Source: Geosiphon pyriformis
Lineage: Eukaryota > Glomeromycota > Glomeromycetes > Archaeosporales > Geosiphonaceae
Direction of reading: 5' to 3'
NCBI GenBank assembly: GCA_016748015.1
Contig: JAAOMT010000521.1
Span: 9,613 to 73,612 of the forward strand
DNA: 64,000 nt
Shown in pieces: positions 35,232 through 43,900 of the stretch. The number at the start of each line of letters is the position of its first letter. The stretch's first letter is position 1. The notes beneath the pieces were generated by a model. That model saw nothing but the letters and a program-made list of their open reading frames with translations. It did no database searches and was not told the origin of the DNA. The translations under genes were made by a program, and so were the position numbers.

Positions 35232-36812
35232 GTGGCAACAAAAACCCCTAATCTTACTGTTCTTGAATTCTGCCATGCTATTTACACACAAAATCAAAGT
35301 GATCTTGGATTACCAGAAGGGTGTTGTCCAGCAGAATCTGCCCTCACTTATTATATCAATGTCAGAATAAATTATCATATAGGAAAGGAAGAAGAACCAC
35401 ATGACGCAAAACTTGGATTGTATAGAGAATTATCACAATACACTACAAAAGAAGTAGCAGTAATAGCCGCAACTATTGTCAAAATCCATCGAGAAATTGA
35501 GCAATACGCCAACAAAAATTTTCCAATATCCACAGGAAACACTAGGGAACACGCCAACAAAACCAAAAAAAATTTAGAAATTAATCAGGAAAGTAACCAG
35601 CAAAAACTAGGAACACCAGCTCAAACACCAAAGAAAACTGTCATTCAATCAATAAAAAAACAACGTATTTATTCACCAGAAGATAAATCATACCATTTTT
35701 CACCAGAAAATAAGATACAAATTCCATTAGGAGCTGCATCATCATCAACATCAACTCCACAAACGCCAAAAACTCCTAGTTATATTGATAAAATTAAACA
35801 ACGTAACTGGGGAGACATATCAATTACAGGAGGATATTCATCACTATTCTAAAACCCTCTTTTTCAGCCAAAATTTAGAACGGAGTTTGAAAACCGTGAA
35901 GAGGAGTCTGAATCAGAATCCGAAAAAGAGACCAGCGAAAAAACAATCACAAGACCAGTCACTGGAACAAGCAGCCAGTCCAGAAACCAAGAAACTTGTG
36001 ATCAAAAAGAAGAACCGGATATAAGGAAAGCCACCTTTAGGAACACTCAAGGAAATATCATCCCACCTCCTCTTAGACCAATAAACCCACCAGCAGAAAA
36101 CGGCAACGAAATGACCACACCATACATTGCAAGACTAACAGATTTCTCAGGAGAGGAAGAAGAAACGGACGTGCACACATGGCTCAGAGAAGCACAAAAA
36201 GCCATCCAGGCAAATAACTGGAACGACCAAAGAGCAATTCAAACATTACCTTTCTTCCTGAAAGGCACAGCCGACTCGTGGTATCAAAGCCTGGAAACAA
36301 AACTCACAAGCTTCGCCAAATTTAAAAATGCACTCCTGAAGTATTTTAGCAACCCAAATGCCGTAATCCAACTACAAAATGAATTCAATACTATCAAGCA
36401 AAATACTGGTGAAACTGTCACCCAATACCTTGCTCGATTCAATTGAATTTGCCGTCAGATTGAAGCGATTGAACAAGGATACTACACTGATCCTCAGGTT
36501 TTAAATCAGTTTATTAGAGGATTAAAAAGCAGCATTTTAGGAAGAGTATGCCCTGCCCACTCTAATTCCTTACCAGAAGCCGTTACGCTTGCCAGAGCCC
36601 TTGAATCAGCTGAGAAAGAAGCTAACCATAGTCAAATGGTTAACATGGTAATGGAGGAAAATAAGACAGAAACATTAGAGAAAAGAGTAACGTGATTAGG
36701 GGAGGAACTTTCTAAAAAAATAGAAAGTTACCTCATTCTGGATCCAAGAAAAAATACATACCAACCACCCCAAAAACGCAGCCAGGAAGTCAGCGACAGT
36801 CGAAATAATCGC
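35232..36812 (+). pseudogene. Element 3 gag (N-terminal module and core), three in-frame stops
   Basis: Structural protein for the particle. The frame is continuous from 35232 but broken by stops: TAA 35850-35852 (from CAA), TGA 36444-36446 (probably from TGG) and TGA 36693-36695 (probably from CGA). The first codon of the open frame is GTG; no ATG precedes it after the LTR, although an N-terminal module (35232-35560) is conserved in elements 1 and 2. The core gag fold begins at a conserved ATG (36111) and has the DVHTWLREA, TADSWYQSL and NEFNTIKQ stretches typical of Ty3/gypsy gag. A charged Ser/Glu/Arg-rich link lies between. Confidence 0.8.
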
Positions 36813-37916
36813 TTGTCGTGCCAGGAATTCAGAACAGAAACACGCGCCTGCCATTTTTGCAAACGCGTAGAACATTTGATTAGTCAATGTCGAATGCGAA
36901 TGATGCAGGAAGCACGCGAAAATAATTACTACACGCCATCCCAAATGCCCAGAAACCAGTACACGCCAATATCACGCCAATATCCCACCACGTATCAAAA
37001 TCAAGAAGCTTACCAGCAACAGCCCATGATAGCCAATCTGAATTGGCGTCCCGAGGCCCGAAATCAGCCCATGTGGAACCAGAACGCGTTGGTCCAGAGG
37101 AATCCAAATCATGCTGGAACCAATCAGCAAACCAATCCAAACTACCAAAATTATCAACAAACTTACCTTAATATACCGGAAAACCTGATCATCGGAAACA
37201 ATGATGGTAGAAACATAAACAGAACCAAGAATTCCTCCAAATTGAGCCAGACAATACCACCAGCAGTTGCCACCGAAGATAGCAGCCTCACAGCTATTTT
37301 TCCTTTTGAATTAGAGGAAAACGAGGCTATGTTCAGTGGAGCAGCATTGGACGAAAAACGCCCAATCACTGCTATGTATACAGAAGCCACTGTAAACAAT
37401 ACCCCAATCAAATTTATCTTAGACAGCGGATCCGCTGGAAGCATCATAACGCTTCAACTAGTAAACCAACTGGGTTTCAAAGTTGATCATGCCGTGACGT
37501 TCCAAATCATAACAGCTGATGGAAGTACAAAGCTGCCTTATGGCGAAATCGACTCATTCCCTTTCGAAATTAACAGCATAGTAATACCTACAAAAGTATT
37601 AGTAATGGACGCTACACAATATCAAGCGTTAGTAGGGAATGACTGGCTAACAAAAGCCAACGCCACCCTAGACTGGACCACCCAAGAGCTTCTGATCAAT
37701 TATAATGGCCACCAGGCCAAAATTCCAGCCACCTGTGGCCACTTCCAAAAATCCAGCGCCAACCAAAGACCTACCTTCGAATTCGAGGAAAATCCAGCAC
37801 TACCAGCCATCGAAACCTATCAGCTCTCTTGGGCTGATGACCAAAAAACAGGACTACCAGCCGTACCAACATGGACCAGCAAAGAAAGATCCGAATGGAA
37901 CCAGGTAAGTTCATGA
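36813..37916 (+). CDS. Element 3 CCHC knuckle and retropepsin, open segment of the gag-protease-dUTPase frame
   Basis: Open stretch of 367 codons; the true protein begins upstream in gag. A CCHC knuckle (CHFCKRVEHLISQC) stands at residues 12-25. A Gln/Asn/Tyr/Pro-rich linker runs to about residue 160. The aspartic protease spans about residues 180-330: active site LDSGSAGSIIT with the catalytic Asp at residue 204 (37422-37424), a TADG turn, and the GNDWL stretch typical of gypsy proteases. All key residues are intact, unlike elements 1 and 2. The enzyme would cut the polyprotein inside the particle. It ends at a TGA (37914-37916) in the same frame as the next segment. Confidence 0.85.
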   Translation: MSCQEFRTETRACHFCKRVEHLISQCRMRMMQEARENNYYTPSQMPRNQYTPISRQYPTTYQNQEAYQQQPMIANLNWRPEARNQPMWNQNALVQRNPNHAGTNQQTNPNYQNYQQTYLNIPENLIIGNNDGRNINRTKNSSKLSQTIPPAVATEDSSLTAIFPFELEENEAMFSGAALDEKRPITAMYTEATVNNTPIKFILDSGSAGSIITLQLVNQLGFKVDHAVTFQIITADGSTKLPYGEIDSFPFEINSIVIPTKVLVMDATQYQALVGNDWLTKANATLDWTTQELLINYNGHQAKIPATCGHFQKSSANQRPTFEFEENPALPAIETYQLSWADDQKTGLPAVPTWTSKERSEWNQVSS

Positions 37917-38567
37917 AGAAACCACCAGCGATGCAAACCAAAGCTAGAATGCTCAGTTTGCAAGAAGAAACTCTCGTCTATGACTGCGTGCAGCACATCA
38001 GACGAAGACCCAAGAAACCCCACCCACTACTATTGTAACCATTGTAACAAAGAAAAATACGGTTACCCAGAAAAACATGGAAAATGGGACGAAGAACCGT
38101 GCCTCGCTTGTGGAGAACCATTACCAAGAGGGTGCGATTGGAATGACTTACCAGGCAGAGGAGGAATGTGTGACGCAACTTGCCAATACACGATCTTCAT
38201 CTGTGACTGGATAAGAAGAAGAATGCTGTTCGAAGCAGCGTTCAACAGAGCGTTAAAAAGACTACAGCACTACCCACATGACGAGGACGAGTTGTACAAC
38301 ACCACACAAGCCAAAGTAAGAGGAGGAACCGCCGAAGAAATACGACGTTGGAAAGAGTCAGCCGAAGTAGCCGACGAAGTCGCCAGCTACAACATGTTCG
38401 ACCCAGTGGACGAATTCCAGGACTACTACCAACAACTATGTCCCACTTGACAAGAGCAAGAACAATACCTCGCCCAAATCAACACTTACCTCTGCAAAAA
38501 CTGTCTCATCCCGTGCCAAAGTCAGTGCTGTGAAGAGTGTCAAGACGAAAGGGACTTAGAAAAAAAA
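37917..38567 (+). CDS. Element 3 Cys-rich module, function unknown
   Basis: Segment of the same frame between protease and dUTPase. Cysteines are paired: CSVC (about 37951-37962), CNHC, CLAC, then GMCDATCQY, a helical charged part, and CKNC plus CQSQCCEEC just before the dUTPase. The open part is 37980-38450; a TGA at 38448-38450 stands where element 1 has a Lys codon. The arrangement implies several zinc sites. It is conserved in all three LTR elements, including decayed ones, so it was under selection. I do not recognise a named family. It could help RNA packaging or act as a targeting module. Confidence 0.65.
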
Positions 38568-39488
38568 ATGGAAATTGAGAATCAGCAGTCTCAAAATCAA
38601 TCAATAAATCAACAAGACTCACCTGACAGTCCCGAGTCAGAAAAATTTGTAGCCTATACCGACCTAGAACAGGTGACCGACATCCGATACTTCGACAACG
38701 GGCACTTAGGAATAATACCCGAAAGAGCCCATCCAACCGACGCCGGATTCGATCTACGTTATCCGGAAGACCAATCCACAACGTTACCACCCAGGAGCAT
38801 CACCAAAATTGACCTAAAAATAGCGGTTGAAATTCCACCAGGAATAATGGTTCAAATGGCGTCGCAATCAAGCCTCGCGAAAAAAGGAATAAGCGTTCAA
38901 GGAGGAGTAATTGACTCCGGATACACTGGAAATTTGATGGTTTTGCTACAGAACAATTCAGAAAAGCCTTATACCATTGAATCTAAGGAAAAGATTGCAC
39001 AAGCAATTTTCTTACCATTGGTAAAAATTGGGAAATTTGTGCCAGTGGAAAATCGTGAGGAATTGTCACAAACAACGAGAGGAACTTTTGGTTTCGGATC
39101 GACAGGAAAAGGAATTGAAGCGAATTTCGCTGAAACAATAGAGGAAAAAGGCGAAGTAATTAAAAATGAGTGGTCCATCACGCTCCTACCATATGGAAAA
39201 TCAGAAATAAGAATAAAAAGGACAATTAAAGAAAAAAACCTAATATTTGAGCCCTACCCAGAAACTTGCCAACAGTTTCTCATAGGACTTACTAACCTTT
39301 TTATTCCAGCTGATAAAGCTCAATGGATAAAAATTTCTATCGCAAACACCACAGAAGAACCCGTCTACATTCCGGAAGATACCATTATTGGATACCTCGG
39401 AACGGAGCTAGAAAACGCGTCAACACCACAAAAAATTCTAAATTTCCCAGAAATCGCCCTCTACTGTGAACTCACTTCAACAAATTAA
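38568..39488 (+). CDS. Element 3 dUTPase with C-terminal beta-rich domain
   Basis: 306 codons open from the ATG at 38568, though in the element this is the end of the long frame. Trimeric-type dUTPase motifs are in order: motif 1 AHPTDAGFDL (residues 54-63), motif 2 SQSSLAKKG (99-107; the usual Arg is Gln), motif 3 GGVIDSGYTGNL (112-123) with the catalytic Asp116 and Tyr119, motif 4 KIAQAIF (142-148), and motif 5 RGTFGFGSTG (171-180). Known dUTPases convert dUTP to dUMP and diphosphate. Residues 190-306 form a second beta-rich domain that lies before reverse transcriptase in elements 1 and 2. The motif 2 change may lower activity. Ends TAA at 39486-39488. Confidence 0.9.
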   Translation: MEIENQQSQNQSINQQDSPDSPESEKFVAYTDLEQVTDIRYFDNGHLGIIPERAHPTDAGFDLRYPEDQSTTLPPRSITKIDLKIAVEIPPGIMVQMASQSSLAKKGISVQGGVIDSGYTGNLMVLLQNNSEKPYTIESKEKIAQAIFLPLVKIGKFVPVENREELSQTTRGTFGFGSTGKGIEANFAETIEEKGEVIKNEWSITLLPYGKSEIRIKRTIKEKNLIFEPYPETCQQFLIGLTNLFIPADKAQWIKISIANTTEEPVYIPEDTIIGYLGTELENASTPQKILNFPEIALYCELTSTN

Positions 39489-39565
39489 TAACACAGTATT
39501 GAACCACTATAGTAACTTAGAATTTAATGAAGAAATTAACTTCGATTTCGACGGAGCTCAATCTT

Positions 39566-39577
39566 GAAAGGAGGGGA
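39566..39577 (+). other. Polypurine tract of element 3
   Basis: GAAAGGAGGGGA, three bases before the 3' LTR. It marks the plus-strand primer and shows that the replication signals survive although the polymerase is gone. Confidence 0.85.
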
Positions 39578-39580
39578 TAA

Positions 39581-40369
39581 TGTTACAGTTTAAGAATTTA
39601 GCAAAAAGAATCATAAAAATAATACAAACTATTCAATCATAATATAGCACAGTAATAATCTTAGAAAGGTAATGATTAACATAGTAGCAAACACCATCTC
39701 GCGATAGTGGCAAGCACCAGTTCACAATAGCAGCCAACACCAACTGGTGATAGCAGCAAGCACCAGGTTGAAATATCAAAAAGAAAGTATTTTCTTGTAG
39801 AACTACANNNNNNNNNNNNNNNNNNNNNNNNNNNNNNNNNNNNNNNNNNNNNNNNNNNNNNNNNNNNNNNNNNNNNNNNNNNNNNNNNNNNNNNNNNNNN
39901 NNNNNNNNNNNNNNNNNNNNNNNNNNNNNNNNNNNNNNNNNNNNNNNNNNNNNNNNNNNNNNNNNNNNNNNNNNNNNNNNNNNNNNNNNNNNNNNNNNNN
40001 NNNNNNNNNNNNNNNNNNNNNNNNNNNNNNNNNNNNNNNNNNNNNNNNNNNNNNNNNNNNNNNNNNNNNNNNNNNNNNNNNNNNNNNNNNNNNNNNNNNN
40101 NNNNNNNNNNNNNNNNNNNNNNNNNNNNNNNNNNNNNNNNNNNNNNNNNNNNNNGTGGGTAGATTTCAGTTCAGCCTCTGAGAAGGAGTACATAAACACA
40201 CACAACAATCAAGAATTAAAGAATAACTTACATCGCAACAGTAAAAAAAAAGCCTTCAGTGTAACAGTGACATTATCACACAAATAGAATTGAAGAACTC
40301 ACGAAAGACTGATTGCAATTAAAGCGGGATATCAGCAATTAAATATAACAAGAGAACCATTCTGTAACA
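39581..40369 (+). repeat. 3' LTR of element 3
   Basis: Starts TGTTACAG, ends TCTGTAACA. Outside the N gap it matches the 5' LTR except for 11 transitions and no transversion or indel by my count. The gap makes it 40 bases shorter than the 5' LTR. Confidence 0.95.
39808..40154. other. Assembly gap (347 N)
   Basis: Unsequenced bases inside the 3' LTR. The matching part of the 5' LTR is 34548-34934, 387 bases, so the gap length is about 40 bases short of expectation. It is probably a size estimate across a collapsed repeat. Confidence 0.97.
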
Positions 40370-40373
40370 GTGG

Positions 40374-40972
40374 TTTCTGAGCAGGATCGGGTTCGTCTAG
40401 CTGGGATATATAAGAGGAAGTTGGCCCCTGTCGCTCGTCCGGTTTCTTTTGGTGGAAAGACGTGGGCCTAAGTGGCAGGCCGTTCTCCTTCTCGTGTTGT
40501 CTCTTCGGGTGCTCCTGGTATCGGTTTGGTCTCTGGTTCGAAGGCTTTCTCAATGGATTCCTCCTCGTCTGGTGCTGCTGATCTAGGTGGTCGCCTAGCT
40601 GTGCTGGAACGCTCCGTAAATATTCTCGCAGACCAAGTCTCACTCATTTTAAAGAAATTAAGTTTCGTTGACTTGGTGCTTTTGGCGCTTTTTTCCTCAG
40701 CTCTTCCTTTGGTGTTTCCAACTGCCATTGTTTCAAATATAGACTCAGGTTTGGATTTGGATAGCATGTTGTTGTCATCTGCCTCTTCTTCTCCCAATGT
40801 TGGTGGGTCGGTTGTTGATTTCAGTCCGAGCAGTTCTAAGGTTTTGACTGCCAAGATTGGCAGTTTGGAGTCAAATATAATGGCTCTTGAGGCTTCAGTT
40901 CGTTCGGTCTTGAATAGATTGGATCATCTGCGTTCTGGATCGGGTTCATTGGCCTTTCCTCCATCTCAATGA
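40374..40972 (+). pseudogene. LINE copy B ORF1, 3' part: coiled coils
   Basis: Continues ORF1 after the LTR insertion (the codon split at 34320 joins bases 40374-40375). A conserved PVSFGGKTWA stretch is followed by a TAA (40469-40471), where copy C has CAA (Gln). Two heptad-like helices are visible, LGGRLAVLERSVNIL and the LESNIMALEASVRSVL stretch, at about 40580-40660 and 40860-40930. These could mediate oligomerisation, but they lie C-terminal to the knuckle, the reverse of mammalian L1. ORF1 ends with TGA at 40970-40972, which overlaps the start of ORF2. Confidence 0.82.
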
Positions 40973-43900
40973 GTAGTTTGGTTTGGAAATTTGCTACATG
41001 CAACGTTTGGGGTATCAATGTTTCCGCGAAGCAAGCGGATGTTGTTCGTTGGCATGTGAGTTCAGGAAATATGGTTTCTTTTATTACTGAGACTAAGTTG
41101 AGGTCCTCTTCTGGGCTGTGGTTAAAGGATAAATTTGATGGTGTGCGAATATTTTCTTCTGGCTTGGATAAGGGTTTTATGAGTGCTGGGGTTGCAATTG
41201 TTATGAACACTTCTTTGGCCCGTCATGTATCTAAGGTGGAGGAGATTCCTGGTCGGGTTATTTCTGTTCGGCTTCTGTTTAAGGGCAAGCTCTCAGTTAC
41301 TGTTTTGGAGTTGTATGCTGGTGTCTCCTCTGGGGCTAGATTTGGTCAGGCTTCTGATGTTAACACCCTCATTGCAAAGACAGTCAACTCCAGCAATTTT
41401 GTTGTCTTGGGTGGAGACTTTAATGAGAATGAATCTGGTAGGAGTGCTAGTTTCAAGTTTTGTTTGAGTTTAGGTTTGGTCAATTCTTTTGTTGGTCATC
41501 ATTTGGCTAATTCTTATACGTGGGGCAATTCGAGAGGGGTTGGGAAAACAATTGATTACATTTTTGTTGGTGGTAATTTGGCTACTGCTGTTGCTGGCCA
41601 TCAAGTTGTCTCTGTTTCAGATTTCTTTGACACCGATCACATGGCTGTTGTAATTTTAGTCAGTTTGGGTGGGCTTCTAGATATACAATTGAACAGTTTG
41701 CGTAAGCAGGTGAATAAGGATCATTGGAAGTTCAAAATCAAGAATGCTGACTGTGTTGGATGGGCTAAGTTTAAGGATCTCTCATCAGCTAAACTTTTGT
41801 CCTTGGGTGAAGTGTTCTCTGGTGCCGAAATACGTGGTAATGTGGATGCTATGTGGGCAGTTTTGGTGGGAGCTGTGGTGGATTCTGCTGATGTGACATT
41901 TTTGAGGCATTGGTTTAGTGAGTTCAAGTGTTCGAGAAACAAACATTCTTCTAGGTTTTTTGGTCTGGAATTGTTGGTGGCCAAGATTGTCAAGAAATTT
42001 TGTTCTGGTGACTTGCTGGGCGCTGATCGTCTTGTGAGTAAATGGTCGACTCTGGATGACGCGAAGGCTTGTGCTTTCAAGGTCTTGGTTGGCTCGGGTG
42101 TTAAGTCTGATGTTGTTGTTAGACATTTGTCATTGGTTTGCAGAGATTACAGGAGGTCGAAGATGTTTAAGTCAAGGTTGGCTGAGGAAGCTTTGGTTAG
42201 GAAGGCAATTAAGAAGCGCATGGATAATTTCTGTTCGGATAAGGGTAGTATGATCAGGAGTGTGTTGGAAAAGCCTTTTCGCAAGGTCGTGTTGGATCAC
42301 CTAATAGTTGATGATGATCTGGTTTTGTTGCCTGAAGAGGTGAAGTCCAGTATGGATAGAATAATGAAGGGGTGGATGAGGAAACGCTCTGTACAGTCGG
42401 TGCTTCCTGGTCTTTGGGCTCGTCAGTATGCACCTTTGGACCATGTTCGGGATGATGCTTTTTCGGGTGTTATGAGTACAATCAGTATGGGCAAGTTACT
42501 TTCTGTTGTTGGTGGTCTTCCTGATGGCAAGGCTGCTGGTTTGTCTGGTGTTTCTAATGAGTTATGGAAACATGGTGGTGAGGTGGTTTTGGGGTGCCTG
42601 TTGGCGCTGTTTAATAAATGTTTGTCTGATGGTGTGGTGCCTGTTTTGTGGAAGAGGGCTTGGGTGTCAATGATTCCTAAGCCTTATGACTGGGATGGAG
42701 TTCTTATGAACATTCAGCCCATTGCTTTGATTGAGACTGCCAGGAAGATTCTTTCCAAGATTCTGTCTGACTGTATTTCAATGGCTTGTAACAAGTTCAA
42801 TGTTCTTCAGAGTGACAACTTTTCGGTGCTGAAGGGTACGTCAACACAATCTCCAGTGTTCGCTGTCGGTTCGGTAATTGAGAATGCTATTGAGAAGGAT
42901 AGGGAGTTGTGGTTGGTCTTGCAAGATATGTGGAAAGCTTACGATTCAGTTGGGTGGTATCATTTAAGAGCTAGTTTGTGGCGTGTCAAGATGTGTGAAA
43001 GGTTCATAAGGTTTTTTGGTGGTATTCATGAGGATAGAGTTAATAGGGTGATGACTGACTTTGGTTTGTCTGGTGGTTATAAGGTGCATGATGGGCTGGA
43101 CCAGGGTGAGGTCTTTTCACCGCTTCTTTAGAGAATTTTTTATGATCCGCTTTTGTGTGAGGTTAAGAGGCATGAACAATTGTGTGGGTACCGGATTGAT
43201 ACTAAGTTTGTTTCCAAATCTGGCAGAATTGAGGGCGGTGGTGGTTTGACATCGTATTTTACAGCTGGCGCGTTTGTCGATGATATGATCTGGGTTGGAA
43301 ATTGTCAGGCTTCTACTCAATATGCTTTGAACATTGCCAGTGAATTTTTTGTGCTTAATGATATTTCTATCAATAGTGAGAAGACGGTAGCTATTCCCAT
43401 CAATCGGGGCGTTAAAGTTGCTTCACTGAACATTTGTGGTCAGCCAATTTCTATTGCCAAAAAAGGGGAAGCACATCGATATCTGGGTATTTTTCTGTCG
43501 ACTGAAGGGCTCTCCAAGCCGAGTGTTGCCAAGGCTCATGCAGATGTACATTTCTTCGTCAATGTTGTGCTTAGGAAGGCTATTACAGACAAACAATTCT
43601 TCTATCTGGTGTCGGCTGTTTTGCAGCCTATTGTTGGCTATCATACTCAGTTCAGTTTTGTCTCATCTAATGTTTGCCGCAAGTGAGATGCCTTGGTTAG
43701 AAAGGGTCTTAGGTTCAAGGCTTGTCTCCCCCGCGATTTTCCTGATGCTGCTTTGCATCATCCCTCATTGTATGGCTTAAAGCCTTTTGAGCAGGTGCAG
43801 TCAGAAGGGAAAGTTGCTGCTTTGATGACATTCTCTAATGCCTCTGGCATTCTTGGGCGCTTGTTTAGACATAGGTTTTTGGACCTACAGGTTCTTGGTT

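Larger units (their letters stand above)
34321..40369 (+). mobile_element. LTR retrotransposon 3: gag-protease-dUTPase element without reverse transcriptase
   Basis: 6.05-kb LTR element inserted in ORF1 of LINE copy B. It has two LTRs (TGTTAC...GTAACA), a primer-binding region, a polypurine tract and an exact 4-bp duplication. The 4.4-kb interior holds one frame (35232-39488) for gag, CCHC knuckle, retropepsin, Cys-rich module, dUTPase and a beta-rich domain. Nothing of reverse transcriptase, RNase H or integrase is left; only 92 bases separate the last codon from the 3' LTR. The LTRs differ in 11 of about 440 comparable bases, so it is the youngest element here. It needed enzymes from another element to move. 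Confidence 0.92.

Noticed and set aside
41721-42126. Antisense open frames across LINE ORF2 (also 43885-44217, 44265-44585, 40468-40854)
   Set aside because: They lie opposite well-supported LINE protein domains and have no recognisable content; they reflect the codon use of the sense strand.
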